Positions 10,897-20,760 are shown, counted from the stretch's first letter. The stretch: DNA of 64,000 nucleotides from Micrasema longulum (GCA_022494885.1 JAGVSM010003417.1:372001-436000); one strand, 5' to 3'. Numbers and translations: made by a program. The notes: generated by a model not told the origin, from the letters alone.

Positions 10897-10931
10897 CTGA
10901 TAAAAAAGCTTGTGTAGCTTTGAAACCGGTC
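10897..10931 (+). ncRNA. degenerate hammerhead-ribozyme-like motif
   Basis: The order is CTGATAA, then a 6-bp hairpin (AAAGCT / AGCTTT with loop TGTGT), then GAAACCGGTC. This is the hammerhead core order CUGANGA - helix II - GAAA, with the short self-complementary CCGG helix III and a UC/H cleavage site. The conserved G of CUGAUGA is A here and one extra A precedes helix II, so it is probably inactive. Such motifs are known from Penelope-like retroelement termini. Confidence 0.45.
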
Positions 10932-11220
10932 GGTAGAAAAAATAAAAAATAAGTGCTTAAAAACAAAGTTGTTTTTATTTACTTTATGAAATTACTTGCA
11001 TTTAAACTTAAGTCTATTTTAAAATCACACGTTTTTAGAAATTAGGATGACTCAAAACCAATAAGCATAATATTTGTTTTTCTTAAAATACGATGTTTTA
11101 TTATTTTACAATCTTAGTTGTGTTCATGTGTAAAATAACGTACATCATTATATCCGAGTTGTGTTTTACGATATATTTTAAATAAACTGTAAAAAATTTA
11201 AGTTGTGTTAGGAAACTTAC

Positions 11221-11328
11221 GGATGCAGATGGTTCGTCTACTTCAGATATATACTCTCCGAAGAAGTCGAGTCTTCGATAGTTATCGGGTAAGATCGGAC
11301 GGGATTCATTGTCAAACTTGAATTGGCT
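11221..11328 (-). CDS. rg: neurobeachin exon D2 (alternative exon homologous to D1)
   Basis: This 108-bp open segment has AG and GTAAGT borders and is phase 0 at both ends. It encodes 36 residues starting SQFKFDNESRPILPDNYRR; the remaining 17 run from LDFFGEY to EPSAS. The first 19 residues align with D1 without gaps: S, Q, F, F, D, N, E, L, P, N and the final R are identical, with K/R and D/E exchanges. The extra 17 residues are acidic and aromatic. Joined to C and E it keeps frame (GPGYK-SQFKF, PSAS-VLYDGK). Its donor is excellent, but the acceptor tract is poor in pyrimidines, as expected for a regulated exon. I infer an exon duplication used as an alternative to D1. Including both would repeat one beta strand but stay in frame. 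A decayed duplicate is possible but does not fit the intact frame and sites. Confidence 0.8.
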
Positions 11329-12130
11329 CTGGAGTTGTGTATCCGTGGGTGAGCAAGGTTATTTACAGGGGATCGTGAATATGGCGGGTCACAGGCAGGT
11401 GCGGAAACAAAACAATACGAAAACAATCACAAACAGCACAAAACTTTTACGTAGCACAAAAATGCATGCAGAGGTAGCACAGTCATTAAAAGACAGCACA
11501 AAATATGGCAGCGTTACAGGAAAAACTGCAAAAAAATATTGAAGCTGAGCATACAGACAAAAAATAACTTACAATATAAAGAAAAGCTAGTGGACAAATT
11601 TAATTCATTTCGTTGTCAGGCAAAAGCTAGAAAAAAGATGTTAAAAACTCAAAGAGATTAGTTTACTTAATTAAAAAAACATAAATCGTAATATTTTAGT
11701 TTATGCGATTGAATTAAATGTTTTTCTGGCTTTTCCTTGATTTATAAGTATATACAGGTCCCAAAAAAGTATTTCAATCGAGGGCTGATATGCCTCTTCG
11801 TGACTCGTCAGAATATGTACATGACTAGGTGAAAATCGTTAGTTTTCGAGTACGCCTAAGATCAGTTTCTCGAGTGCCACACATACAAAATTCCATATTT
11901 TAGGATTTTATTGAAAGCTACGCTATCCTGAATTATCCTGCCGTTTATCACAGTCCAAAATAATAGTAAGTGCTGTGTATCTTTGCGGAGGAAAATCATT
12001 CATGCCCAATTCATGCGTTAAAATTGTTTATCAGCTAACTTTGACACTTCAAACTGAAGGCGAAGATTTTCACAAAATCGATAAAAGTGTCAACATCGCG
12101 AAAACTAATGATTTTAACACTTTGAATCCC

Positions 12131-12543
12131 GGATCCGTGTAAACACGTGATTATATAACCACGCGTTGTGTCCCGGTCCCGTGTTTTCACGTGTTTTACT
12201 AGCTGTCTTAAAAAGTGCATATCAATAACATCTAGAGACTTTTATTAGTACTTTTTCGCTGCTGGTAAACCTCGTGAAAACACGGGACCGGGACACAACG
12301 AATAGTTTTTTTTTTTTTTTTTATTTTATTTTTTTTTTGCACCACAACAGGCCAGGAGGCCCAATTACAGCGGTGAATTACATCACAGAACACCCAGGCT
12401 TGAGAAAAATCACATTTAATTTTAGTGTTCTCACCGGGAATCGAACCCAGAACCTTCCGTCTGTGAGTCAAGCGTCTTGACCACTACACCACGGAGGCCG
12501 CCTATATATAATAGTTATTATAATCACGTGTTTACACGGCTCC
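12131..12543. mobile_element. palindromic MITE-like element split by a SINE
   Basis: The left arm at 12131-12200 (CCGTGTAAACACGTGATTAT ... TTGTGTCCCGGTCCCGTG) is the inverted complement of a right arm at 12262-12306 plus 12507-12543. The right arm is interrupted exactly where a family-1 SINE lies. The arms are very similar, so the palindrome is relatively young. Confidence 0.65.
12307..12503 (-). mobile_element. tRNA-headed SINE, family 1, inserted in a palindrome
   Basis: The minus strand has GGCGGCCTCCGTGGTGTAGT and a B box GGGTTCGATTCCCGG. The body includes GTGAGAACACTAAAATTAAA and GGGCCTCCTGGCCTGTTG and ends in a long A tail. AATAGTT flanks both sides (near 12301 and 12510) as a probable target duplication. 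It is the best-preserved copy of this family here. Confidence 0.85.
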
Positions 12544-12549
12544 AAGATA

Positions 12550-14245
12550 CAAAGAACAAAAAAAGGAGTTAGGCCCTGTATATGTGCGAACATTGCAATG
12601 CGCAATGTGGCTCTCCATAAAGGCCAATGTTGGCAAAACTATCATACAAAAATGACTTATTTAATTATTTCAAATTAATCTGAGATGTTTCAATTGATTT
12701 AACCCAGTATTTTCATAATTATGACACTTTTAAGAGACCCTTCAGAAAGCATAAAATTTCATAAAAAAGAGCCGGGCACCGGGTAAATTCTATGTGAATT
12801 CGAGAGGTCATATTCTGTCATTAACTGGCATATTGGCTCTCAAAGGAAATACGTTGGGTTTTGGGACATCATGTAAAATACTTAAAAAAAACAGTATCAT
12901 GCAGTAAAACTATAAAAAATAAAAATATTCTAATAATAACGATATCATGATGTGAAAATCAACTGTGTTTTAAAATGTTTTCAAAAGAAACCCCTTTTAA
13001 TTAAAATTTTTGATTTTGTAAAAACGTCTAGAAAATTTTACTCTTACTAAAGAATTAAATTAACTTCAAAGCTCAGTTCAAAGGATTTATTGAACTAACA
13101 AATAAATTAGTAGTCTCTAATAAAGATTTAATACTACGGCTGTGGTCACCGCAACTTTTAATTATCATATTGCAGTCGACGAAAAATAGCCCGATCCGAA
13201 CAAGCCGCAAATTAGTAACTGAATGTCGAATATTCATTAATGGATTTCAAAACGTATTTCAAGGGATTAAAATAATATTTACTGTGTACTCAAAAACTAA
13301 ATTGCAGGTTTAATTTGCGAAAATTACAAACCAATTCAAAACGAAATTTGTTTTGTTAGGTTTTATGTTTCCATTTTGTTATAATTTTTATGTATTTGAA
13401 TATATAAATATTTTTTAAATGTACCTAAAAATCAAATAAAAAAACTTGTAATATAAAGTATTATAATTGTGTAGTAATAAAGTGTAGATAAGTAGTGTAA
13501 AATAATTATTCAAAAACATGATTTTTAAAACACAATTAAATTTCGATAAAAAGTTATGTTTGCTTTCATGAACTATTTCTGAGTTACTATGCTGTCTTCA
13601 AGTACAGACAATTAGACAAAGATATTTAAAAAAATATATTTAGAAGTATCAGGAGAACATAAATTATCAAAGATTTGTATTCAAGTATTTTAATTTGAAA
13701 TGTGCATACAAAAAAATATGAAAACCGTTCCTGAGGTGCTATTATGGATCTTGTCACAGGGGTAGAGAAAAAATAAATTTAGGGATGTTAATTTTTTGCT
13801 TGTGAATACATTTTGCTTTATATACGGCCACAGTGGTAAAAAGCAGATACGGTTTGGCCAATTCAACCTAATTAAGCGTTTTGGGTATCGTTTAAGGTCA
13901 CAATATTCATGTTTAATTTCACATGTTCATATTTATTTGACGTTTAATCATCAGTGAGGCCATATATCAAGCAAAGTGTAAACGTATGCATAAAATTAAA
14001 ATTGCTTAATGTATCTATATGAGTAGATAAGATTCAGATACCCTGGAATCTAGTAGATAAAAAAAACACAAAAGTATCAGGAGAACATACTCAAGAAACG
14101 GTTATCTGAATACGAAAATCGTATGAAAATATTTGTCTTCTGAGGTGTTTTGAAATCTAAGAAAAAATAATTAACCCAACCGGCAAAAAGACGGATAGCT
14201 AAAAAACGCCAGGCAGAGTAACACAAAAATAATTCGATACTGAGG
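12550..14245. other. intron between D2 and D1, largely unassigned
   Basis: AT-rich with no RT, transposase or SINE head recognised. The phrase TATCAGGAGAACA recurs at 13649, 14074 and 14247, suggesting an old dispersed repeat whose limits I cannot define. Confidence 0.4.
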
Positions 14246-14301
14246 TATCAGGAGAACAACATGTCATGAGGGATGTCAGTTAGCCTACTTTGCACGCTTA
14301 C

Positions 14302-14505
14302 ATGCTTATCTTTATCATGCAATACTGCTACGTCACACGAGCTGCGCGCCGGGGGCGCAGGTACGGGAGGAGTAAGCGCGGCAGACCACGCGTCTTCATC
14401 AGAAACTAACAGCGCATGCTCGGCCGCTACTATAGGCTCTTCGCTCACCCGTTTGTGGTTCTCCGGAAGGTTCAAGTTGCACTCGTTGTCGAACCGGAAC
14501 TGGCT
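14302..14505 (-). CDS. rg: possible long form of neurobeachin exon D1 (alternative donor)
   Basis: Reading through the GTGAGC donor of D1 keeps the frame open for 49 more residues, from VSEEPIVAAEHALL through a Pro/Ala-rich patch to HDKDKH. A second donor, GTAAGC, then follows, again in phase 0. The extra 147 bp are markedly GC-rich compared with the intron around them, as coding sequence would be. The added segment is acidic and Pro/Ala-rich, so probably a disordered loop inserted between two strands of the LamG-like domain. The open frame continues a little further to a stop near 14248. It may be a real alternative 5-prime splice site or just a GC-rich intron start; no transcript evidence is available here. 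Confidence 0.5.
14449..14505 (-). CDS. rg: neurobeachin exon D1 (canonical short form)
   Basis: This 57-bp exon encodes 19 residues, SQFRFDNECNLNLPENHKR, phase 0 at both ends. It joins C to E as GPGYK-SQFRF and NHKR-VLYDGK, matching the family consensus (x-FKF-x-(S/N)E-x(8)-HK then VLYDGK). The acceptor is strong: a branch-point-like TACTAAC, a T/C-rich tract and CAG. The donor is GTGAGC. I take this as the canonical D exon because its whole length aligns with vertebrate neurobeachin. A longer version using a downstream donor is listed separately, and a second homologous exon lies about 3 kb downstream at 11221-11328. Confidence 0.93.
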
Positions 14506-14797
14506 CTGCGATCGCCGGAAGTAGCAAAAGAGAAAAAAATAGGGTTAGTAATGAAAGACATATCCTGAAAATGTCCGCACCTGAAATTGCAGCGTGAAAA
14601 TGACGAAAACACAAAAAAAATAATCAAATAAACACGTACTGCGCTCCTGTGAATCATAAAAAAATAAGGTTAGTTTTGTTCTACAATTAATATTTTTTTA
14701 TTTTTTTTTACATTTTGGTTATAAAAATATACATGTTTACGTATCCGACATGCTTTTAAACGAGTTTGAAAATATGAATGAGGAATTAAGTTCTTCA

Positions 14798-14865
14798 ACA
14801 GAACATATGGAAGAAATGAGGAAATGTGGAGAATGGTGAATGTTCCGCAGTAAAATGACCACTTC
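14798..14865 (-). repeat. element A, strongly decayed fragment
   Basis: Matches the reverse core (ATGGAAGAAATGAGGAAATG ... AATGGTGAATGTT ... AAATGACCACTT) with many changes. Confidence 0.4.
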
Positions 14866-15289
14866 AATCATTTGTTTTGTAACATGGTGAATTTGTTAAA
14901 AAATTGTCGTGGTTTGATAGCAGTGGCGAACGGAGATTTTATTTACAGGTAAGCTATCAAATAATATAATGTATGTTTACTATAAATTTCTATTTTTTCT
15001 GTGGTTCTGCGTGATACAACAACTCTCATTTATGAAATCAACTCAAACGATGTAACTTCGTGATATATTATATTGTGTTGCTATATTACACATTAATTTA
15101 ACACATAACTTAAATAAAAGTTCAGTCAGTATTAGGTATTCTCATTAAGATTGAAATGTCAACTGGCCGATTTGTTCTAGAAATGAATAATGCCAAAAAC
15201 GGCCGCGTCGAGCGCTACATGTTTTGCGAGTCGTATGCCAAAAGTACATCTGAAAAAAAGTGGGATAATGTGCTGCTAACAATACAAAT

Positions 15290-15610
15290 TAACTACCTGG
15301 TAAAAGAAGAAGTATAAAAATTGGAAAATTGTTTTCAAGCGTTGCCTAGTAGGTGATTTGGTTCAGCCGGATGAATCTCACCCACATGATAAAGGCTTCA
15401 GCTCTTTTACTTCACAAAAGTTAACAGATGGAAGAGTTGAGGAAATGTGGATGTTCAAACATGGGCAGAATGGTGAATGTTACACAGGGTGTAAAGTGGC
15501 CACTCTAACCAGCCAACGACAGGTCATAAGCTCTGTAAATGCCTAGACTTCCATATTTCCTTCTCAAAAATGTTTTTTCCCCTCTCTTGCGATAAATTTA
15601 AATTATAAAT
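15290..15610 (-). repeat. element A, reverse copy
   Basis: From CTACCTGGTAAAAGAAGAAG through GCGTTGCCTAGTAGG and GTGGCCACTCTAACCAGCCA to TTCTCAAAAATG and CTCTCTTGCGATAAATTT. The frame at 15358-15546 is open: MVQPDESHPHDKGFSSFTSQ, then EEMWMFKHGQNGECYT. Confidence 0.75.
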
Positions 15611-15839
15611 CCCATTTACAGAATTATTTAAAAAAATATATATGCAACAAAACTAAAAAAAACCTTCTCCTGCACAATTATGGCTCGATATGTTCATCCA
15701 GGACACTGAACACTATTCCCAACCCTATTGGAAAACGGCAAACTGGTTTAGTGGTTAAACTTTTGAGTTTCATTTTTAACTATCAGATCTTACGGCAGCA
15801 TTTTTTATCAGCACAAGACCGACGCGGGCGTTATTCCAT

Positions 15840-16050
15840 CTCCCATTGTTCTCGCGCAGGTTTGACAGCCGGCGTGCCCGTGACAGTTGGTGACGCGTCA
15901 ACAATGACAGCTCGCCATCTTGCTGCGCGCGGCGCGACTCCGCAGCGCCACAAAGGCGGCCGCATTGTGCTACTGTCAACCGTCTGGCGGCTCTGGCGAC
16001 ACAATGCCCGCCTGTCAGGGCCGGCTGCAGGCCCGCGATGACAATTAATT
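15840..16050. promoter_or_regulatory. GC-rich intronic island with TGACAG and ACAATG cluster
   Basis: In the intron between C and D1. TGACAG or its complement occurs at 15863, 15881, 15905, 15973 and 16012. ACAATG or its complement occurs at 15844, 15901, 15963 and 16001. TGACAG is the core bound by Hth/Meis/TGIF-type homeodomains and ACAATG is Sox-like. A CGCCATCTTG (YY1/Pho-like) lies at 15912-15921. The stretch is non-repetitive here and GC-rich against an AT-rich background. It may be an intronic enhancer; this is inference. Confidence 0.4.
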
Positions 16051-16299
16051 CAATTTTTTATTAGTTTCATTAGCATGCGAAGCGTATCAGATTTGCGCGT
16101 GATGCTATTGCTATTGTGGCTAACAAGGAAGTTAAGCGGTTTTTTATTTTTTAATTGACTATTAAACTAAGCCAAAAAAAGATTTTTTCAATTTTTATTA
16201 TCAGTGGTATGATTTGAAACAAAAATGTATTTTTGAGAATAATCCGCGTGCGACGTCTCAAGTTTTCTTCCTCTTCTTCTCGGTCAGTTATGCCGATTT

Positions 16300-16575
16300 T
16301 TTTTCCACATAATAAAAATAATGTGATCTCACTGGGGTTACCCATGCCGAGGACACATAAATATATACTTTTTTTCAATATTTTTACAAGTGAGAATATA
16401 CAAAGAAGACTTAATATACAGAGATAATAAACAAAATGTTCAGACAGTTTTATACACTACGTATTTATGTTTATATTTAATTTATGCATACCTATATTAT
16501 TTATATTTAAAAACGCAGTTGAGCATTTATCAGTTGATTTACCGTAAACCGGATATTTATCACAACTCTCTTATT
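16300..16575 (-). mobile_element. LINE 3-prime UTR fragment
   Basis: AATAATGTGATCTCACTGGG, TGCCGAGGACAC, GAGAATATACAAAGAAGACT and TCAGACAGTTTTA are shared in the same order with 61140-61300. Part is found in the opposite orientation at 49640-49735. Confidence 0.6.
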
Positions 16576-16784
16576 GATTTATAACAACTAGTGACGTCGT
16601 TCAAAGTCGTTTGTTTTTAAAAATAAATAAAAAATTCCTACATATTCAAGAAACTTTGCCGTACAATTTAATGCTCTATTTTTAACAGCGCGCAAGAAAA
16701 TATTTTTCATATCCAATTTTTCGTAGCGCTGAACTGCCTCATTAAGCCATTAATGCCATCAGAGAAGTTTGGACTGTGGCCGCT

Positions 16785-16870
16785 TGATTTCCATTTTCTA
16801 ATACTGAATTATTTTGAATGTCGACGAAAATGGCTCCCGAAATTGAAATATTTGGGTAAATCGTAAATGA
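16785..16870 (+). mobile_element. SINE family 2, body only
   Basis: TTGATTTCCATTTTCTAATA ... GAAAATGGCTCCC ... TTGAAATATTTGGGTAAATC without the tRNA head. Confidence 0.6.
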
Positions 16871-16974
16871 AAACATCAATTTTAAAAAAATGGGAATTTA
16901 AGATTTGAGAACGACTTTTCTTTGTCGACCAGAAAAAAACTGTGAAATTCGCCATTCTGGCTATGTTTAAATAC

Positions 16975-17110
16975 CCTTATTCCTTCATCTCTTACATGTT
17001 TATTTTTAAGCCAAGATAGTTAAGAGGACACTTAAACCAGCCAATGACAGATTATAAGTCCTGGAAATGCCTAAACCTCCATATTCCACTCTCTTAAATG
17101 CTCTCTCTCT
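16975..17110 (-). repeat. element A, partial reverse copy
   Basis: CACTTAAACCAGCCAATGAC, AGATTATAAGTCC and AAATGCCTAAACCTCCATAT are followed by a CTCTTAAATG-CTCTCTC end. Confidence 0.6.
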
Positions 17111-17334
17111 TTTTCAATGCTGTGCCCCGATTACAATGGGAAGTTATCAGAGTTATCAAATGTATAAAGAAAAACCGATATTTGTGTACGGAAATGAATA
17201 TATTTCAGTGAACATTTGAAGTATCTTCGTCGGTAACTTATAATCGAACAATATTGACGTTTTTTGATGATATTTCTTGATAAAACTTCGTAGTTAATGA
17301 TTTAAGTAAAATTATAAATAAAGTTACCAATAAA

Positions 17335-17465
17335 ACTTCTTGTTTTAATTTTACTTTTGTAATTTTGACCAACGAGCGCTTTCGCCTAAGTAGGCACCTT
17401 AAAGTCACCATAACCAGTCTTGAAGATGCCTACTTAGGCGAAAGAGCTCGTTGGTAAAAAAAAAA
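17335..17465. repeat. palindrome built from two PLE-like terminal motifs
   Basis: ACCAACGAGCGCTTTCGCCT...AGTAGGCACC faces its inverted complement (GATGCCTACTTAGGCGAAAG...CTCGTTGGT). Each arm carries the GCCT-ACTT-AGGC hairpin and GAAAG box also seen at 1243. Outer parts (AAACTTCTTGTTTTAATTTT / AACTGAACAAAGAAGTTTT) are also inverted. Confidence 0.5.
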
Positions 17466-17489
17466 ATAATAAAAAAGTAAAACTGAACA

Positions 17490-17765
17490 AAGAAGTTTTC
17501 ATCATCATCATTTCCTTTCCGCACCTAATGGTGCATAGGGTACTGCATTGGTAAACCAATCGCTGCGTATCTTGATTATATTTGTTACATGACGATAAGA
17601 TGATTAGTCTTACGCTTCAGGTGCCAGTCCAGGACTAAAAAATATTCAAGTGTAAAAATATATTTTTCAAATAAATTTTATAAGGCAACCTTGTCGGGAA
17701 TCAAACCTGAAACCTCTTTCATGGTAGGCAAAATGCGCTGACCACTACGCCACGAGGCCGACGAA
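17490..17765 (-). mobile_element. tRNA-headed SINE, family 3
   Basis: The minus strand begins with CGGCCTCGTGGCGTAGTGGT and a B-box region AGGTTTGATTCCCG. The body has GGACTGGCACCTGAAGCGTA then AGACTAATCATC, and a conserved tail (TTACCAATGCAGTACCCTATG) ending in TGATGATGATGA. Related copies: 23230-23480, 42640-42700, 43575-43625, 59555-59835. Confidence 0.7.
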
Positions 17766-18099
17766 ATTTGGAATTGGTCAACTATTTTTTTTAATTCGCT
17801 CTCCTCCACTCCTTAATTTAATTTTTAATCCAACCTTCTTACAGTGCATATTCAAAAAAAAAAATACATTAATTATTAAATTTTTGTTATGTAACATATT
17901 CTATCATCATATTTGCGAAAAACTTTAACTAGATGTATGTATATTTTATTATTTATATAAATAATTTCATTTAAATTTTATCAAAATTGTTAATATTGAA
18001 CATGTTTAGAAGAAAAAATTGTATGCATATTCTGCTTTTTATACAGAAAACTGAATTTTACTTTGTAGATAAAATTTAAGATAAATGTTAAATTCCCAT

Positions 18100-18350
18100 T
18101 GTGATCGGGGCCCTGCTATTGGTAATTAATTGCAGATTCGCGATGCTAATATTATTAATGTCATTACTGGGCAGGCCCGGATGCAGACATTCGGGTGATT
18201 TGTGTCGCGACGCGGGGACGGGGCAGTCGGTAGGGGATCGTTAACGTCACGAGAAGTTAAGCTGAGTTGGGAATTATACTCGTTAGCGGGTAAAAAAATG
18301 TCGCAAACGTTAGCTTGAGCGCAATTTTTCTTGCAACGTAAATAAGACAT
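18100..18350. promoter_or_regulatory. GC-rich intronic island with TAAT-type sites
   Basis: A non-repeat stretch with TAATTAATTGCAG, GATGCTAATATTATTAATG and a GC-rich block GTCGCGACGCGGGGACGGGG. Possible regulatory DNA; no gene or splice pattern seen. Confidence 0.25.
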
Positions 18351-18534
18351 CCATTTAGAAAACTACCAACATGAAAATACAGAAATTGAAGTTCTGTTGA
18401 AAAAAAAAGTTCTTAGGTTGCCGCGACCGTTATTATTACACCGTGTGTCTTTCGCACTTATTTCTGACTTTCAGATTGCTTCACAGCACCCGTCATCCGG
18501 GTTGATGTTATAAGGAATATTTTTGATTCATCAA

Positions 18535-19050
18535 TGTTTGAGTATGTCCAAATGCTTGCTGACTTGCTGGATTTCCTCCCTAGGGAGTTATTCATATTTA
18601 AATTTATTTCAGCAGAGAGGGAAAACATTGAAAGTCTAGATATTTACTGGGCTTATGACCTGTCATTGGCTCCCTAGGGAGGAAATCCAGCAAGTCAGCA
18701 AGCATTTGGACATACTCAAACATTGATGAATTAACCACCTGGTAAAAGAAAAAGTATAAAAATTGAAAAATTGTTTTCAGGCGTTGCCTAGTGGGTGATT
18801 TGGTTCAGCCGAATGAATCTCACCCACAACATAAAGGTTTCAGCTCCTTTACTTCACAAAATTCAACAGATAGAAGAGTTGAGGAAATGTGGATGTTTAA
18901 ACATGGGCAGAATGGTGAATGTTACACGGTGTTTAAAGTGGCCACTTAAACCAGCCAATGACAGGTCATAAGCCCTGTAAATGCTAAGACTTCCATATTT
19001 CCTTCTCAACAATGTTTTCCCTCTCTGCTGAAATAAATTTAAATATTTTT
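18535..19050. repeat. element A, inverted plus reverse copy
   Basis: A forward half (TTGAGTATGTCCAAATGCTT ... CTCCCTAGGGAG ... TTATGACCTGTCATTGGCT) runs straight into a reverse copy starting CTCCCTAGGGAGGAAATCC. That copy continues through GCGTTGCCTAGTGGG and GTGGCCACTTAAACCAGCC to CTCTCTGCTGAAATAAATTT. Confidence 0.75.
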
Positions 19051-19194
19051 AATCCTCAAACAGAAGTACTTTTTAAATTCCTGCCAGTATTTTTTTACGA
19101 TTTATTCGTTATTTATTTATACAAGTATTTCATATTATAAAAAATAGCACAAAAACACTCGTTCCTATATTTATTTATTACTTATTAATTTATA

Positions 19195-19705
19195 TATACG
19201 CCCAATGGGCATTTTTAAGGACATATTTATACATAAAAAAATATTATAAAGGAAAGTAGAAAGACGCAATGGGATATAGTAGACTTAGTGGGAGTGGAAG
19301 CGGGAGAGAGGTGCTTATAATTAAATCTGATTCAGTGATCGTTTGAAAGAAGATAACTTGTTATCAAATAAATCAAGACTGGTATGTTTGTTGGGAGACC
19401 TAAGAATACTAGGTATAGGGGAATAAAAGCCATTTCTATGGTTATCGGTATGAAATAGTAAGTTTTGTCTGAGGTTTCTAGTTGGGATATTTTATTTTAT
19501 TGAGCTCAGTAGTTCAGGCGCCTCAAAGAGTGAATTGAGAATTTTAAATAGGACTAGAAAATCGGGTTTATTTCGACGGTCTTAAAGAGAAGATATATTT
19601 AAGCGAGTTTCTAACTCATTATGCGTATATTGGTCTCTGGATGAGCCCAAGCTCCAGCCTATCTTTCTCAAAAATCGATGTTGAACTGACTCAATATTCT
19701 TGAAT
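19195..19705 (-). mobile_element. non-LTR retrotransposon C-terminus and 3-prime UTR
   Basis: Minus-strand copy of the family at 46085-46805. Shared blocks include CGCCCAATGGGCATTTTTAA, AGTGGAAGCGGGAGAGAGGT, GGTTATCGGTATGAAATAGT and CAGTAGTTCAGGCGC. The frame is broken by stops and indels. Confidence 0.75.
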
Positions 19706-19974
19706 AGTCACCGCACAAAAACAGTAGACTTGTTTATTCAAAATTATTGTTGCATTTCATGTTTTGTATTTGTATCCACACAGTGTCTCGATGAATATAC
19801 TCGTATGTCATATATATTTGGCGTTTGTGCGGAGGTTGGGCCACCGGGAACTTACCGATGTAAAGGCGTCTACGACAGTAGCTTGTTACTTGACCTAATG
19901 TCTGCACAGTAGTAAATATGTAAGCTGTACTAATAATTAGATTTCAGAAATAATGTTTCATTCTCAAGTAGGAC

Positions 19975-20760
19975 TGAGTCAGCTAATTTTCACAAGGTTC
20001 AAAATCTCGCAACTCGGCGTACCATGTTGGATATGAGCTTTCTATACAAAATTGGTAATAATGTAATTGATAGCCCAGAAATTGTTAGAGGCATTTCATA
20101 TCGAGTCCCTGTCCGTAGAACTCGTCAATCTGTACTCTTCAACACTCCTAACTCAATGACTAATTATTTAAAAAATAGCACTCTACGAAGAATACAGATT
20201 ACCTATAATGACAGTTTTAGTGACATCGACATACTACATTGTAAATACCATATTTTTATCAGATCAGTTAAAGACATTTTAAATTTATCTCCTGCTTGAC
20301 TTTTAACTTTTAATTTGATTTTTAATTTTGTCTTTCAATTTTAACTTTTTAATTTTAATTCTTAATTTTAACTTTTAATTTCAACTTTTAACTTAATTTT
20401 AATTTAAACTATTCATTTTAATTTCAACTTTTACTTTTAATTTTAATCATTTGATTTCAACTCTTAATTTATACTTACCTACATCTACTACCTGCATCGA
20501 ATAATTTATTGTTTGTTGTGATTTTTTTACAATTAAATTTAAATGTTTATGGAAGCAGAGAGAGAGAGGGAGGAAAGTAGAGTAGCTTTACAATGTCTTC
20601 TCCTTTTTATGAACTTTTTATGTGATATTTTTATTTTTACTTTTTTAGAATTAAATTATTTTTTCCCTCTCCTCCTGCATTCATTAGTGTGAAATCTGTA
20701 ATTGGTCTTACTTTTTAAAATTGTTCTGTATGATTTCATTAATATAAATAAATAAATATT
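19975..20760 (+). mobile_element. non-LTR retrotransposon ORF2 C-terminus with 3-prime UTR
   Basis: The frame reads TRRTMLDMSFLYKIGNNVID, then SPEIVRGISYRVPVRRTRQS and a stop near 20299. The R-(R/T)-x(3)-DM-x-FLYKI and VP-x-R-x-TR pattern is typical of the ORF2 tail of this LINE group. A T/A-rich 3-prime part ends in AATAAATAAATATT. Confidence 0.75.
20300..20475. repeat. TTTTAACTTTTAATT low-complexity tract
   Basis: Irregular repetition of TTTTAATTTT and TTTAACTTTTAA within the 3-prime part of the LINE. Confidence 0.7.

Noticed and set aside
12307..12503. tRNA gene
   Set aside because: A and B boxes belong to a SINE head. No cloverleaf or acceptor stem is kept and a SINE body with poly(A) follows; the same applies to the other SINE copies.
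19700..19912. A 70-codon plus frame with CLDEYTRMSYIFGVCAEVGP and GTYRCKGVYD
   Set aside because: Looks slightly exon-like (three Cys, GPPGTY) but has no splice sites in place and no family I can name. Not reported as a gene.
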